Source: Williamsia sterculiae (GTDB lineage Bacteria; Actinomycetota; Actinomycetes; Mycobacteriales; Mycobacteriaceae). From it: a DNA stretch of 64,000 bases. The stretch covers positions 64,148-128,147 of the forward strand of contig NZ_FTNT01000005.1 of the NCBI RefSeq assembly GCF_900156495.1, written 5' to 3'. The notes beneath the pieces are model-generated. The model ran no database searches. It saw only the letters and a list, made by a program, of their open reading frames with translations, and was not told the DNA's origin. Below are positions 17,074-26,021 of this stretch, in pieces. The first letter of the stretch is position 1. Every line of letters begins with the position of its first letter. A program made the position numbers and the translations under genes.

Positions 17074-17562
17074 GTGTTGACAGACCCTGTGGACAACTCG
17101 CCGCACGCGGTGGAATGGGCTGCCCCGCGTCTGCTCGGTGCCGCGATGGTGGCCGGAGGTATCGGCCTGATCGCCGCCGCCGCGGCCTCCGGGACCGATG
17201 CGGCCGGCCTGGTGTTGCTGATGGTGGCGGCGGTGTTGTTGCTCGGCATGGGTGCGACGTCGCTGCTTGTGCGTCCGAAGCTGGCCCTGATGGGCGCACC
17301 CGACGACGCCGACGGCATCAGGGTGCGTGGCCTACGCGGCGCGGTCGACTACCCGCGGGCCGCGATCAGCCGGATACGGGTCATCGACCTCGCCCGCTTC
17401 GGCCGTCGCGTACCGCATCTGGAGTTCGACGTCCGAGACGGTGCCGGCGACGACCGGCTGATCATGTTGGGCCGATGGGATCTCGGGACGGATCCGGTGG
17501 AGGTCGCCAACGCCTTACGTGCGTCCGGGCTCCGCGTCGAGGAGCGGCTCGGCAAGCGCTGA
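17074..17562 (+). CDS. PH domain-containing membrane protein (Rv0010c-like)
   Basis: A 162-residue protein with two membrane helices near the N terminus (about 19-40 and 44-66). A C-terminal bacterial PH-like domain (about 70-160) includes RVRGLRGAVDYPRAAISRIRV and LEFDVRDGAGDDRLIMLGRWDLGTDP. It sits next to crgA as in mycobacteria, where its role is unknown. The GTG at 17074 is 44 bp after crgA; co-transcription is likely. It is convergent with the rhomboid gene, stops being 1 bp apart. Confidence 0.85.
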   Translation: MLTDPVDNSPHAVEWAAPRLLGAAMVAGGIGLIAAAAASGTDAAGLVLLMVAAVLLLGMGATSLLVRPKLALMGAPDDADGIRVRGLRGAVDYPRAAISRIRVIDLARFGRRVPHLEFDVRDGAGDDRLIMLGRWDLGTDPVEVANALRASGLRVEERLGKR

Positions 17563-17563
17563 G

Positions 17564-18343
17564 TCAAGCGGTGACGCCGAGCGCGATCGCCACGACCACC
17601 AGGACGACGGTGGCCGCCCATCCGACGGTGTGGGACCGAACCCGGCCACCCAACCTGCCGGGGAGCAGCAGGAACGCGGCCGCGGTGGCCGCGCCGAAGA
17701 CCAGACCACCGAGGTGCGCCCACAGCGAGATGTTGGGGATCGCAAAGGTGATCGCGATGTTGACCGCGATCAGCGTGAGGACGGGCGCGGGTGAGAGCCG
17801 AGCTCGTAACACCACGATGAGGGCAGCACCCATGAGACCGTAGATCGCCCCGGACGCGCCCGCGGCGATATCGTTCGGCGACATCAGCATGACCAGAGCA
17901 CTGCCACCCAGGAGCGCGGTGCCGTACACGGCCAGGAATCGCGGGGTTCCCATCGTGAGCTCGACGTCGCGGCCGAGGACGTAGAGCGAGAACATGTTGA
18001 CCGCGATGTGCAACAGGCTGAAGTGCAGGAACCCGGAGGTGAGCAGCCGCCAGACCTCGCCGTCCGCCACCGCGGGCCCGTAGAGCACACCGTCGACGAA
18101 GACCTTCGAACCGCCGAAGGCCGAGGCACTACCGGCCTGCGCCGCGCAGATCAGGAAGACCAGGCAGTTGATCGCGATCAGCGCGTAGGTGGCGGTCGGT
18201 CGCGCGGCGCCGGTGATCCGTGCCCGGGGGACCCAGCCGCGCTCGGCCCGCACGCAGTCGACGCAATGCTGCCCCACCGACGCGGGGCGAAGGCACTCCG
18301 CGCACGCCGGACGCCCACACCGGGTGCAGGACAGGCCTGTCAC
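17564..18343 (-). CDS. rhomboid-family intramembrane serine protease
   Basis: 259 residues from GTG 18343, with six to seven membrane helices. The catalytic dyad is Ser164 in GASGAIYG and His210 in WAHLGG; the helix-2 HFSLLHIAVNMFSL motif is also present. An N-terminal zinc-knuckle-like segment, CTRCGRPACAECLRP and CVDC, precedes the helices. Related actinobacterial rhomboids normally begin the knuckle earlier with C-x-RHP-x-R. Here C-V-RHPGR lies just upstream in the same frame, which has no ATG, GTG or TTG before it. The only initiator-like codon there is CTG at 18389-18391, overlapping the ppiA stop. The true start is therefore probably further upstream than 18343. Confidence 0.85.
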   Translation of the reverse strand: MTGLSCTRCGRPACAECLRPASVGQHCVDCVRAERGWVPRARITGAARPTATYALIAINCLVFLICAAQAGSASAFGGSKVFVDGVLYGPAVADGEVWRLLTSGFLHFSLLHIAVNMFSLYVLGRDVELTMGTPRFLAVYGTALLGGSALVMLMSPNDIAAGASGAIYGLMGAALIVVLRARLSPAPVLTLIAVNIAITFAIPNISLWAHLGGLVFGAATAAAFLLLPGRLGGRVRSHTVGWAATVVLVVVAIALGVTA

Positions 18344-18387
18344 CCGGCCCGGGTGCCGGACGCACTCGTGTGCGGGGAGCTGGGTGC

Positions 18388-18924
18388 TCAGCTGATGTCG
18401 ATCTTCTCGATGACCACGTCGTCGAGCGGCTTGTCGCGCCGATCGGTGGAGGTGGTGGCGATCGCGTCGACGACCTTGCGCGACGCGTCGTCGGCCACGA
18501 CGCCGAAGATGGTGTGGCGACGGTTCAGGTGCGGGGTCTTGCCGACCGTGATGAAGAACTGCGAGCCGTTGGTGCCGGGACCCGCGTTGGCCATCGCGAG
18601 CAGATACGGCTGGTCGAAGGACAACTCCGGGTGGAACTCGTCCTCGAACTGGTAACCGGGGCCCCCGGTACCGGTGCCGGTCGGGTCACCGCCCTGGACC
18701 ATGAAGCCGTCGATGACGCGATGGAAGATGGCGCCGTCGTAGAACGGGCCGCTGTCACCACCGGATGCGTTGGGGGTCGAGTAGTCCTTGGTGCCCTTGG
18801 CGAGGCCTTCGAAGTTGGCGACCGTCTTCGGCGCCTGGTTACCGAAGAGGTCGATGTTGATGTCGCCGTGATTGGTGTGCAGGGTCGCGGTTGCGGTCTT
18901 TTGCGGTGTACTCACACCGACCAT
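18388..18924 (-). CDS. ppiA: PpiA: cyclophilin-type peptidyl-prolyl cis-trans isomerase
   Basis: A 178-residue single-domain cyclophilin without a signal peptide, so cytosolic. Active-site elements are [30 protein letters not shown] and the LNRRHTIFG stretch. It accelerates proline isomerisation. The ATG at 18924 begins [15 protein letters not shown]; a GTG four codons in is an alternative. The gene sits between cwsA and crgA as in M. tuberculosis. Its TGA overlaps the possible CTG start of the rhomboid gene, suggesting one transcript. Confidence 0.94.
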   Translation of the reverse strand: MVGVSTPQKTATATLHTNHGDINIDLFGNQAPKTVANFEGLAKGTKDYSTPNASGGDSGPFYDGAIFHRVIDGFMVQGGDPTGTGTGGPGYQFEDEFHPELSFDQPYLLAMANAGPGTNGSQFFITVGKTPHLNRRHTIFGVVADDASRKVVDAIATTSTDRRDKPLDDVVIEKIDIS

Positions 18925-19072
18925 CTTGCCATTGGCGTCTCACGACCGGACCTGACCTGCGTTCTCTCCCGTGCACCGGGGTGGCGCGGCGCTGGCGTGC
19001 GCGGGTGCCGCCTGGCAGGGTGGTACGAACACGAACACCCAGTCATGCCGCTTGAGGGAAAGGTCACCGGAG

Positions 19073-19426
19073 ATGTCGTCTGTTGCTGCTTCGTCGCGAA
19101 CCGCGCCGGTGGTGTCCGCCGCAGGCAAGGCCGCCAAGTTCGGTGCGCGCGCCTACCTCGGACCCTGGGGTTACCTCGCGGCTCGCGTGGTGGAACACGA
19201 GAAGAAGCAGCAGAAGGCGGAGCGTCGAAAGACTGCGGCGCGGTTCGCGAAGTTCGGTCTGATCGGGGTGGCCGTGCTGGGCGCCGGCGGCGCCACCTTC
19301 GCCATCGTCCGACGGAGCCGTCGTCAACCGCCAGCGGTCGCACAGTTCCCGCCCCGAGTCCAGGACGTGCCCACCCGTACCCACGCCGATGTGGACAGCA
19401 CCCCCTCGGCGGACAGCACGTCGTGA
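19073..19426 (+). CDS. cwsA: CwsA-like cell-wall synthesis/polarity protein
   Basis: A 117-residue protein beginning MSSVAASSRTAPV with a basic amphipathic region (LGPWGYLAARVVEHEKKQQKAERRK, about 30-60). One membrane helix follows (about 65-83, FGLIGVAVLGAGGATFAIV), then an Arg cluster and a Pro/Ser/Thr-rich tail. Size, topology and position, divergent from ppiA and near crgA, match CwsA, which binds CrgA and Wag31 at poles and septum. ATG 19073 follows CACCGGAG; a longer frame from 18971 is rejected as it would overlap the ppiA promoter region. Confidence 0.8.
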   Translation: MSSVAASSRTAPVVSAAGKAAKFGARAYLGPWGYLAARVVEHEKKQQKAERRKTAARFAKFGLIGVAVLGAGGATFAIVRRSRRQPPAVAQFPPRVQDVPTRTHADVDSTPSADSTS

Positions 19427-19452
19427 CGGCGCTCTTCGGTAGGTTGTAGCGC

Positions 19453-20301
19453 GTGCATCCCGACAACCAGTCCCCTACCCCCCGGCCCGCGGGCGAGACC
19501 GCCCCACCGTGGGAGCGGCCGATGCCGCGCCGCCCGGATCAGTCGGGCCGCCATCAGCTGCCGACCGAGGGAGGAGCATCGGACGGCGCTCCGTCGGGTG
19601 ATGCTGCGCGTTCTGCACCTCCCCTCCCCGACCACCTTCGTACCGACCGGCCGCGGACCGATGCCCCCCGGGGCGGCGCTCCGTATGGCGATGGTCTCCG
19701 CGTCGGCGCTTCCCGCCCGCAGACGGACCGCCCCGGCGGACCGGCGCCCACCGGTGGCATTCCCGACCGCCGACCGCCTGCCGCGCCGTATCGTCCGTCG
19801 AATACGGACCCGGATGCGCCCCGTACCGAGGTGTACACGCGTCCACCGACAGGACCCACCGCGTATTCCGAGCAACCCCGATCGCGCGATGACACCCCAC
19901 GCTACGAACCCGAGACGGCCTACAGCCGCAGCCCTGGTCACACCGGCCCCGTCGCCAATGCCCTCGACGACCGCACGACGCGTCACGACGACGTCGAGGA
20001 CCACGATCCACACGACAGCGCCCACGAGGGCACAGAAGAGGACGGGGAGGCGATGAACGCGGCCGCAGCCCGGCGCCAGAAGCCGGTGAACCGGACGGCG
20101 ATCGCCGCACTGATCCTGTCGGTTCTGGGCGTGACCGCGATCATCGGCGTGGTGTGCGGCCACATGGCGAAGGCGACCATCCGCCGGACCAAGGAACGCG
20201 GCGAGGTGCTCGCGACTGCGGCGCTGTGGGTCGGTTACCTGTACCTCGCTGCGGCGCTGCTCTGCCTGATCGCGTATCTGTACATCGTCAATCAGGCCTG
20301 A
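19453..20301 (+). CDS. DUF4190 domain protein with long Pro/Arg-rich N-terminus
   Basis: 282 residues from GTG 19453. The first about 195 residues are disordered, rich in Pro, Arg, Asp and Thr. The C-terminal part (about 205-282) has two membrane helices separated by a short loop (GHMAKATIRRTKERGEV), the DUF4190 layout. Function is unknown; such domains are common in actinobacterial membrane proteins. It lies 26 bp after cwsA on the same strand and could share its transcript. It marks the start of the block not found between cwsA and tRNA-Ala in mycobacteria. Confidence 0.75.
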   Translation: MHPDNQSPTPRPAGETAPPWERPMPRRPDQSGRHQLPTEGGASDGAPSGDAARSAPPLPDHLRTDRPRTDAPRGGAPYGDGLRVGASRPQTDRPGGPAPTGGIPDRRPPAAPYRPSNTDPDAPRTEVYTRPPTGPTAYSEQPRSRDDTPRYEPETAYSRSPGHTGPVANALDDRTTRHDDVEDHDPHDSAHEGTEEDGEAMNAAAARRQKPVNRTAIAALILSVLGVTAIIGVVCGHMAKATIRRTKERGEVLATAALWVGYLYLAAALLCLIAYLYIVNQA

Positions 20302-20383
20302 CGCCGCCCCCCGGGTCGGCGACCACCGCAACGGGACTGCACCGGGCGCGCGGTCCCAGCCCACCCCACCAACCCGCGACCAC

Positions 20384-21883
20384 CTACCCCGCAGCGACAG
20401 TCACCGGGGTGCACGGCACGTCAGGCGTTCCGACGGGATGCTCGGCGGTACACGGCGGCAGGTTGTCGGGAGTGACCGATGGAACTGCGGACGGCGGCGT
20501 GGCGACGGTGGTCGGCGTACCGGCGTCGATGGTCGGTGCGTCCGCACCGGTCGCGACGGTCGATGACGGCGCGGCGGAATCGGTGGCCGACGCACTGTTC
20601 GACCCGGCCTGGGGGGTGCCTGTAACCCCGCTCACCACAGTGGTTTCCGTCGAGGTACCACTCGAAGTCGTCGTGGCCGACTGCTGGGCCAGCACCTGCG
20701 CGACGCGCTCGTCCACCGACGTGGCGGTGGTGGACGGCTCCGACGTGGTCGCCGCGGTGGAGGTGACGGTCGTCGGATCCGGCAGCTCGTTCGCCGCGAT
20801 CACCGTGGTCTTGGTGGTCACCGGCGGCTTGCGCAGTACGTCGAGCAACTGATCCCGACCGCTGGTGAGACCGCGGTTCCAGTTGTCCCAGTCGTGGCCG
20901 CCGTAGTTCGGCAGAGTGATCACCGAGACGCCCGCCTGCTTGAGCTGCAGTTGCAACAGCACCGTGGACGCAGCTGCCAACGCCTCCAGCAGGATGGCGC
21001 TGATCTGGTCCTGCGGGGCGATCTTGGCTTGTTCCTGCGGAGTCAACATCGCGTTACCCGACGACAGGATCAGTACCTGTCCGTTCTCCTTCAGCTTGGC
21101 CAGGTTCTTCGACGCGTCGTTGTCCTTCCACGCCGTGCTACCCGGCAGGCCCCACATGTTGACGATGCCGTTGGTGTAGTTCGAGACCACGGTCTGGGTA
21201 CCGAACACACCGAGCCACCCCAGGGGATTGTCGGTCTGGTAGTAGCCTGACATCGCCTGCACCACACGGAATTGTTCGGGATGCTTCTCGGCCAGGGTGA
21301 CCGCCGGTCCGGCCGACATCGAGATCCCGACGATCGCGTTGTTGGACGGGCTGACGCCGAACTGCTGCTGCAGGTAGGCGGGAAGCTCCGACGTCAGGAA
21401 TGTCTCCTGCTTCACCGGGGTGTTGGCCGCGCCGGCGCCGCCCTGCCAGTCCGTGTTGAAGGTGGATGCGCCACCGGCGGGCATCACCAGCGTGGTGTCG
21501 GTGCTGCCGTCGTAGACGCGCGCGGCCTGCACATCGGTGGTCCAGGCCGACCGGTCGTCGCGAGCGCGCATCCCGTCGAGCAGATACACACCCTTGTCAC
21601 TGCCGTTGGAGGCACGGATCTGCACCACCACGAACTTGTTCTGCGACGGCGACCACACCTTGCAGTTCTGCACATAGTTCTTGGAGACGTCCCACGTGCA
21701 CCCCGGGCGAAGGATCTCCGGGTGGCCGACAAGGGCTTTGGCCTTCGTCTGCGTGAGCAACATGGCAGTCAGGGCGAACAGCACGAGACTTGCTGCGACG
21801 CCGATGACGAGCGGCCGGAGAACGGTCGGGCGAGCGAGCACGGAAAGGAAACCGGCACGGGACCAGGCAGTGGTGAGACCCAT
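20384..21883 (-). CDS. secreted antigen-85-like esterase (mycolyltransferase family)
   Basis: A 499-residue exported protein. It has an N-terminal signal/anchor helix (about 24-44), an alpha/beta-hydrolase domain (about 55-345) and a long Thr/Ser/Ala/Pro-rich tail (about 350-499) ending with paired Cys. The nucleophile Ser188 is in GISMSAGPA and the His330 base in YGGHDWDNWN, the layout of the antigen 85/mycolyltransferase family that moves mycolates onto trehalose or arabinogalactan. The Thr-rich tail is unusual for the fbp proteins and may anchor the enzyme in the envelope. It is convergent with the DUF4190 gene. Substrate is inferred from the family only. Confidence 0.85.
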   Translation of the reverse strand: MGLTTAWSRAGFLSVLARPTVLRPLVIGVAASLVLFALTAMLLTQTKAKALVGHPEILRPGCTWDVSKNYVQNCKVWSPSQNKFVVVQIRASNGSDKGVYLLDGMRARDDRSAWTTDVQAARVYDGSTDTTLVMPAGGASTFNTDWQGGAGAANTPVKQETFLTSELPAYLQQQFGVSPSNNAIVGISMSAGPAVTLAEKHPEQFRVVQAMSGYYQTDNPLGWLGVFGTQTVVSNYTNGIVNMWGLPGSTAWKDNDASKNLAKLKENGQVLILSSGNAMLTPQEQAKIAPQDQISAILLEALAAASTVLLQLQLKQAGVSVITLPNYGGHDWDNWNRGLTSGRDQLLDVLRKPPVTTKTTVIAANELPDPTTVTSTAATTSEPSTTATSVDERVAQVLAQQSATTTSSGTSTETTVVSGVTGTPQAGSNSASATDSAAPSSTVATGADAPTIDAGTPTTVATPPSAVPSVTPDNLPPCTAEHPVGTPDVPCTPVTVAAG

Positions 21884-22019
21884 CGAGGGTGCCCCTTAGA
21901 ACGTCGGTGGCTGGACATCGTCCCCCGACGATGAGCCGAGCGTAACCCCTGCCGAGCGATAGCGACATGCGGCCCTCGATATTCTCAGGATCGGACCGGC
22001 GGACCGGTTCTCACCGGAC

Positions 22020-22889
22020 CTACGCGTCGTCGTAGCGGTAGAACCCCTCACCCGTCTTGCGACCCAGTTTCCCGGCGTCCACGTACTCGTGCAGCAGCCG
22101 TCGAGGGCCCTCCGGCAGGTTGGGGTTCTCGGCGGCGTAGTGGTTCTCGATGTCGAGCACCACGTCCAACCCGACCGAGTCCATCATCTGGAACGGGCCC
22201 GCAGGCATGTGCCAGTTGATGCGGAACATCGCATCCACGTCGTCGGGTCGGGCAACCCCGTCCGCGACCACCGCCAACGACTCCCGCTTGATGGCCGCCC
22301 AGATGCGATTGAAGATGAAACCGGTGCTCTCCTTGAGCGCTTCGAACGGGTACACGCCGAACTCGGGGAGGACGGACAGCAGCGAGTCGAGGGCCGCACG
22401 CGAGGTCTGGCCATCCGACATCAGGTCGATCGCATTGGACGACGGCGGCATGTAGAAGTGCATGTTGCAGAAGCGTGATTTGTCCCGGATCCGCTCGTCC
22501 ATCGTTCCCGAGGCATACGACGACGAGTTGGTGGCCAGGATGGCGTCGGCCGGTACAGCGGCGTCGATCTCGCCCCACAGCGGGATCTTGATGTCCAGTC
22601 GTTCCGGTACCGCCTCCACGGCCAGCCATGCACCGTCGGACGCGGTGGCCACCGAGTCGTGGGCGACGGCCTCCCCAGGTTCACCACCGTCTCGCTGGGC
22701 GATCACATCAGGCAGTGTCTCCGCGACGTAGTCGACGGCGGCGCGCGCCTGCTCGACATTCGGGTCGTAGATGTTCACGACGCCACCGCGGGTGGCGAAC
22801 ATCAAGGCGATACGGCGCCCGAGGGTGCCTGCACCGAAGACCGCGACCGGTCGGTTGCGGATCTCGTCGAAGGTGTGTCCGTAGGTCAT
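22020..22889 (-). CDS. 3-hydroxyacyl-CoA dehydrogenase family protein
   Basis: A 289-residue cytosolic NAD-dependent oxidoreductase. The Rossmann motif VFGAGTLGRRIA (about 16-27) is followed by the family's NSSSYASGTM segment and a C-terminal helical 3HCDH domain. The region that in typical family members reads HPFNPP reads MHFYMPPSSNAIDLM, so it is a divergent paralogue with an unassigned substrate. ATG 22889 follows GGAAGGAACGGACA-like sequence. It is the last gene of a six-gene operon running from the CoA-transferase at 28506, 34 bp after a second, more standard dehydrogenase. Confidence 0.85.
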   Translation of the reverse strand: MTYGHTFDEIRNRPVAVFGAGTLGRRIALMFATRGGVVNIYDPNVEQARAAVDYVAETLPDVIAQRDGGEPGEAVAHDSVATASDGAWLAVEAVPERLDIKIPLWGEIDAAVPADAILATNSSSYASGTMDERIRDKSRFCNMHFYMPPSSNAIDLMSDGQTSRAALDSLLSVLPEFGVYPFEALKESTGFIFNRIWAAIKRESLAVVADGVARPDDVDAMFRINWHMPAGPFQMMDSVGLDVVLDIENHYAAENPNLPEGPRRLLHEYVDAGKLGRKTGEGFYRYDDA

Positions 22890-22923
22890 TGTCCGTTCCT
22901 TCCACAGGTGTCGCTGAACACGA

Positions 22924-23847
22924 TCATGATTCTCGTCGTCCGTCGGATACGTCGTCATCGTCGGCCGCGAGCGCATCGAGTACCGCGCGTGTCCGCCGAT
23001 CGCGCCGGACCCGCAACGCCTCGTAGACGTCGGGACCGGTTCCGTAGGTGGCCTCGACCTGGGTGATGAGTCGTTCGACGGCCTCGGCGTCCGTTGCGGG
23101 TACACCCGGCTCGATGCCGCCGGTCTGCGCACCCACCCCGGCGAACAGGTGCCGGATGCCACCGGGTCCACCACCGAGCACGTTGCCCTCGAACAGGCCG
23201 ATGGTGGCCCACCGCAGTCCCAGCGAGTTGCGCAGGATGGTGTCGAGATCCGCGGGTGACACCACCTGAGACTGCACCAGGAACCGTGCCTCCCGAGAGA
23301 TGGCGCCCTGCAGTCGATTGGCGACGAACCCCGGGATCTCCTTGCCCACGACCACCGGTTCGCGGCCCAGTTGGCGGTAGAGGGCGACTGCGGCATCCGT
23401 CGTGGCCGGTGACGTGCGCCGGCCCGGGACCACCTCCACCAACGGCATCAGCTCCGGAGGGTTGAAGGGGTGTCCGACGAGGAGCCGTTCGGCGACGCCG
23501 TCGGTCAACCCATCGGCGATCTCGGAGGCGGTGATCGACGAACTCGACGTGGCGAGGATCGCCTGCGCGGGTGCGGCCGCACCGATCTCGGTGAAGAGCT
23601 GTTGTTTCACGGTCAATCGCTCGGGCCCGTTCTCCTGCACGAGGTCTGCGGCGCGGACCGCATCGGAGAGATCCGGGGTGACACGCACATCGGCGCCCTC
23701 TCCCACACTCGAGGACACCAGCTCTGCGACGTCCGGCCGCGGATCGGTGACGACGACCGTCCAACCGTGCTCGCGCGCCAACCGCGCCCAGGACAAGCCG
23801 ATGACACCGGCACCGACAACGGCCACGGTGGGCTGCTCGGCGGTCAT
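22924..23847 (-). CDS. 3-hydroxyacyl-CoA dehydrogenase (lambda-crystallin/carnitine dehydrogenase-like)
   Basis: 307 residues. The N-terminal NAD domain has VVGAGVIGLSWARL (about 10-23). The catalytic His lies in GHPFNPPELMPLVEVVPG (about 141-158), and the 3HCDH C-terminal domain shows GFVANRLQGAISREA. This form oxidises 3-hydroxyacyl-CoA or related hydroxy acids such as carnitine or gulonate. The ATG at 23847 overlaps the stop of the YWTD-propeller gene by 4 bp, so the two are translationally coupled. Together with the neighbouring dehydrogenase it supplies the oxidation step of a beta-oxidation-like route. Confidence 0.9.
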   Translation of the reverse strand: MTAEQPTVAVVGAGVIGLSWARLAREHGWTVVVTDPRPDVAELVSSSVGEGADVRVTPDLSDAVRAADLVQENGPERLTVKQQLFTEIGAAAPAQAILATSSSSITASEIADGLTDGVAERLLVGHPFNPPELMPLVEVVPGRRTSPATTDAAVALYRQLGREPVVVGKEIPGFVANRLQGAISREARFLVQSQVVSPADLDTILRNSLGLRWATIGLFEGNVLGGGPGGIRHLFAGVGAQTGGIEPGVPATDAEAVERLITQVEATYGTGPDVYEALRVRRDRRTRAVLDALAADDDDVSDGRRES

Positions 23848-24761
23848 GACGTCACTCCGACGATGCCGGTGAATGCGCTCCCCGGTACCGAGACGACCAG
23901 CCGTTCGGGCGGTGCGTCCGGACGGATCGGGACAGCGCGCACCGTGCCGTCCAGAGCGGTCACGTATGCGACTCCGGCCTCGGTGTCGACGGCGAGTCCG
24001 ATGGCCTCGGCGAACCCGTGGGCGAGGATGGTGGGAGTCTCACCCAGCTCCCCCACTGCGGGTAGCGGTGCGCGGTTGAGAGTGTTCCCACGCGGTTCGG
24101 CTCCGCGATCGGTCCAATAGAGGGTGGCCGAGCTCGAATCGATCCAGAGGTCGATGGGCTCGGGCAACTCCGACCACAGCACCTCCACATCGGTACGCGT
24201 GTCGGCGGCCTCACCGGCGGGGACGTCCATGCCGGCGCGGAAGATCCGGCCGGTGCCGCCCTTCGCCGGCCCCTTCTGCGTCCAGTACAGCTGACCGGCC
24301 GCCGGGTCCACGGCGACACCGACGCATTGGTCGTCGATACCGACCAACCCGGTGTTCGTCTCCCGGGGACGGACCACCAGGTCGGTGAGCTCCGACCCGT
24401 CGAGCTTGGACCGGCTCACCCGTCCGCCCTCGCGATCGCCCCAGTACAGCGACCCGCCGGCCGGGTCGATGTCGAGTTGCTTGCCGGTGGTGATGACGCC
24501 CTCGTTCAGAACCACCGCCTGGTCGGACCCGTCGGTCCGGGCCGACCGGATCCCACCGTTGCGGTCGGAGAAATCCGACACCGACCCGTCCTGGTGCGGC
24601 TGTCCCATCAACGTCCAATAGATGCGGTCGCTCTTCGGATCTCGGATGATCCCATCCGGGGCGGGCCCGGCGTCGGCGACCACCGTGTGTACGGCCCCGT
24701 CGAGGTCCACTCGCCGGATCGCGCCCGCCACGATGTCGAGAACCAGCAGATGATCGAACAT
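23844..24761 (-). CDS. YWTD-type beta-propeller protein (LDL-receptor class B-like / SMP-30-like)
   Basis: A 305-residue protein made of repeated beta-propeller blades marked by IYWTL, LYWGD, LYWTQ and LYWTD at roughly 40-50 residue spacing. No signal peptide is seen, so it is cytosolic. In bacteria such propellers occur near sugar or acid catabolic genes and may act as lactonase-like hydrolases or binding scaffolds; no metal-ligand set is certain here. ATG 24761 follows GAGGAGGAGAGC. The frame upstream to 24893 overlaps the acyl-CoA dehydrogenase gene and is rejected. Position between the ACAD pair and two hydroxyacyl-CoA dehydrogenases implies a step in that route. Confidence 0.75.
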   Translation of the reverse strand: MFDHLLVLDIVAGAIRRVDLDGAVHTVVADAGPAPDGIIRDPKSDRIYWTLMGQPHQDGSVSDFSDRNGGIRSARTDGSDQAVVLNEGVITTGKQLDIDPAGGSLYWGDREGGRVSRSKLDGSELTDLVVRPRETNTGLVGIDDQCVGVAVDPAAGQLYWTQKGPAKGGTGRIFRAGMDVPAGEAADTRTDVEVLWSELPEPIDLWIDSSSATLYWTDRGAEPRGNTLNRAPLPAVGELGETPTILAHGFAEAIGLAVDTEAGVAYVTALDGTVRAVPIRPDAPPERLVVSVPGSAFTGIVGVTS

Positions 24762-24771
24762 GCTCTCCTCC

Positions 24772-25977
24772 TCAGACCCCGACCACGTCGCGTTCGGCGA
24801 CGACGGCCGGGTCGGCGTTGTTGACCAGGGCGCTCGGTGATCGCAGCACCGCGTCGGATGCGACAGCACGTCGACGGGCCGCCGCCAGGCCACCGTGGTT
24901 GGTGGTCAGGCCGACCAGACGGGCCGCATGATGACCGACCTCGGACTCGTAGGTCATTCCGATCCCCCCGTGCAGTTGGATGATCTCCTCCGCCACCGCG
25001 ATTGCCGCGTCACCCACGTAGACGAAGGCGTCGTCGGCGACCTGTGTGAGATCGACATCCGCCCGTTGTGCGGAGCCGGCGTACTCCGCCAGTGCGGTGG
25101 CGTGCAGCGCCATCGAGCGTGCGAGCTCGACGGTCGCGTACAAGTCGGCCGCGCGATGGACCAACGCCTGGAAGGTCGACAGCGGCACGCCGAATTGTCT
25201 GCGGTTCTTCAGGTAGTCGACGGTCAGGGCCAACCCGGACTCCATCAACCCGACGGCCTCCGCCGTCGCGGCGATCCGTGCCCTGGCGAATGCGTCGCGT
25301 ACAGCGGCCACCGCGTCCGAGTCCGCGTCGCCGAGCAGCGTTGCCGGCGTATCGGAGAAGGTGACCTGCGATGCGTGGGTCCAGTCACCCGTCCGTCCGT
25401 CGGCACGAGTGATGCCGTCGGCACCGGCCTCGACCAGCGCGACGCGCATCGACGAGTTCGCGTCGGTCCCGGTCACCAGATAGCTCGTGGCCTGGTCAGC
25501 GTGCAATACCGGCGCCTTCACGCCCGAGATGGTCACCACACCGTCCTCACGGGTGGTGATGGCGGTGGTCGGCGCGGTATCCCAGGCGTGCGTGGGCTCG
25601 GCGTGGGCTACCGCGACGACGGCGTCACCAGCGGCGAGTGGGCCCAGCAACCCGGTGAGCTGGTCGGGTTGTCCCAACGCGGCGATCAGCCAACCCGGTA
25701 GAGCCACCGCGTCGAGCAACGGTTCCGCGGCGGCGTGCCGACCGAGCGCCTCGAGGGTGGCGTACAGCTCCGCGGGGCCCGCTCCCACACCACCGTGGTC
25801 TTCGTCGATGGTGAGCCCGGTCAGACCCAGTTCCACCAGGGTGGTCCAGACCCGGGCGTTCCAGCCGAGGACTGACGACGTCGCCGCGGCCCGTCCCCCG
25901 GTGGGGTAATCCCGGCCGACCGCGGAGTCGACGGTGTCGAGCAAGAGCTGCTGGTCGTCGTTGAGTTCGAGGTTCAT
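24772..25977 (-). CDS. acyl-CoA dehydrogenase, subunit 1 of adjacent pair
   Basis: A 401-residue FAD-dependent dehydrogenase. The N-terminal helical domain is about 1-125, followed by a middle beta domain. The C-terminal helical domain contains RRQFGVPLSTFQALVHRAAD and QLHGGIGMTYESEVGHHAARL. It introduces a 2,3-double bond into an acyl-CoA. Two ACAD genes side by side, 44 bp apart, resemble the mycobacterial FadE pairs that form alpha2beta2 heterotetramers on bulky substrates. Which subunit carries the catalytic Glu cannot be settled by eye. ATG 25977 begins MNLELNDDQQ. It ends 10 bp before the YWTD gene. Confidence 0.9.
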   Translation of the reverse strand: MNLELNDDQQLLLDTVDSAVGRDYPTGGRAAATSSVLGWNARVWTTLVELGLTGLTIDEDHGGVGAGPAELYATLEALGRHAAAEPLLDAVALPGWLIAALGQPDQLTGLLGPLAAGDAVVAVAHAEPTHAWDTAPTTAITTREDGVVTISGVKAPVLHADQATSYLVTGTDANSSMRVALVEAGADGITRADGRTGDWTHASQVTFSDTPATLLGDADSDAVAAVRDAFARARIAATAEAVGLMESGLALTVDYLKNRRQFGVPLSTFQALVHRAADLYATVELARSMALHATALAEYAGSAQRADVDLTQVADDAFVYVGDAAIAVAEEIIQLHGGIGMTYESEVGHHAARLVGLTTNHGGLAAARRRAVASDAVLRSPSALVNNADPAVVAERDVVGV

Positions 25978-26021
25978 GATGATGTGTCCTTCCGGCGATT
26001 GCGCGGTCTGCGGCCCGGCGC

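Noticed and set aside
17088-17096. Perfect DnaA box (TGTGGACAA) at the start of the PH-domain gene
   Set aside because: A single nonamer is expected about once in a window this size by chance; no neighbouring boxes.
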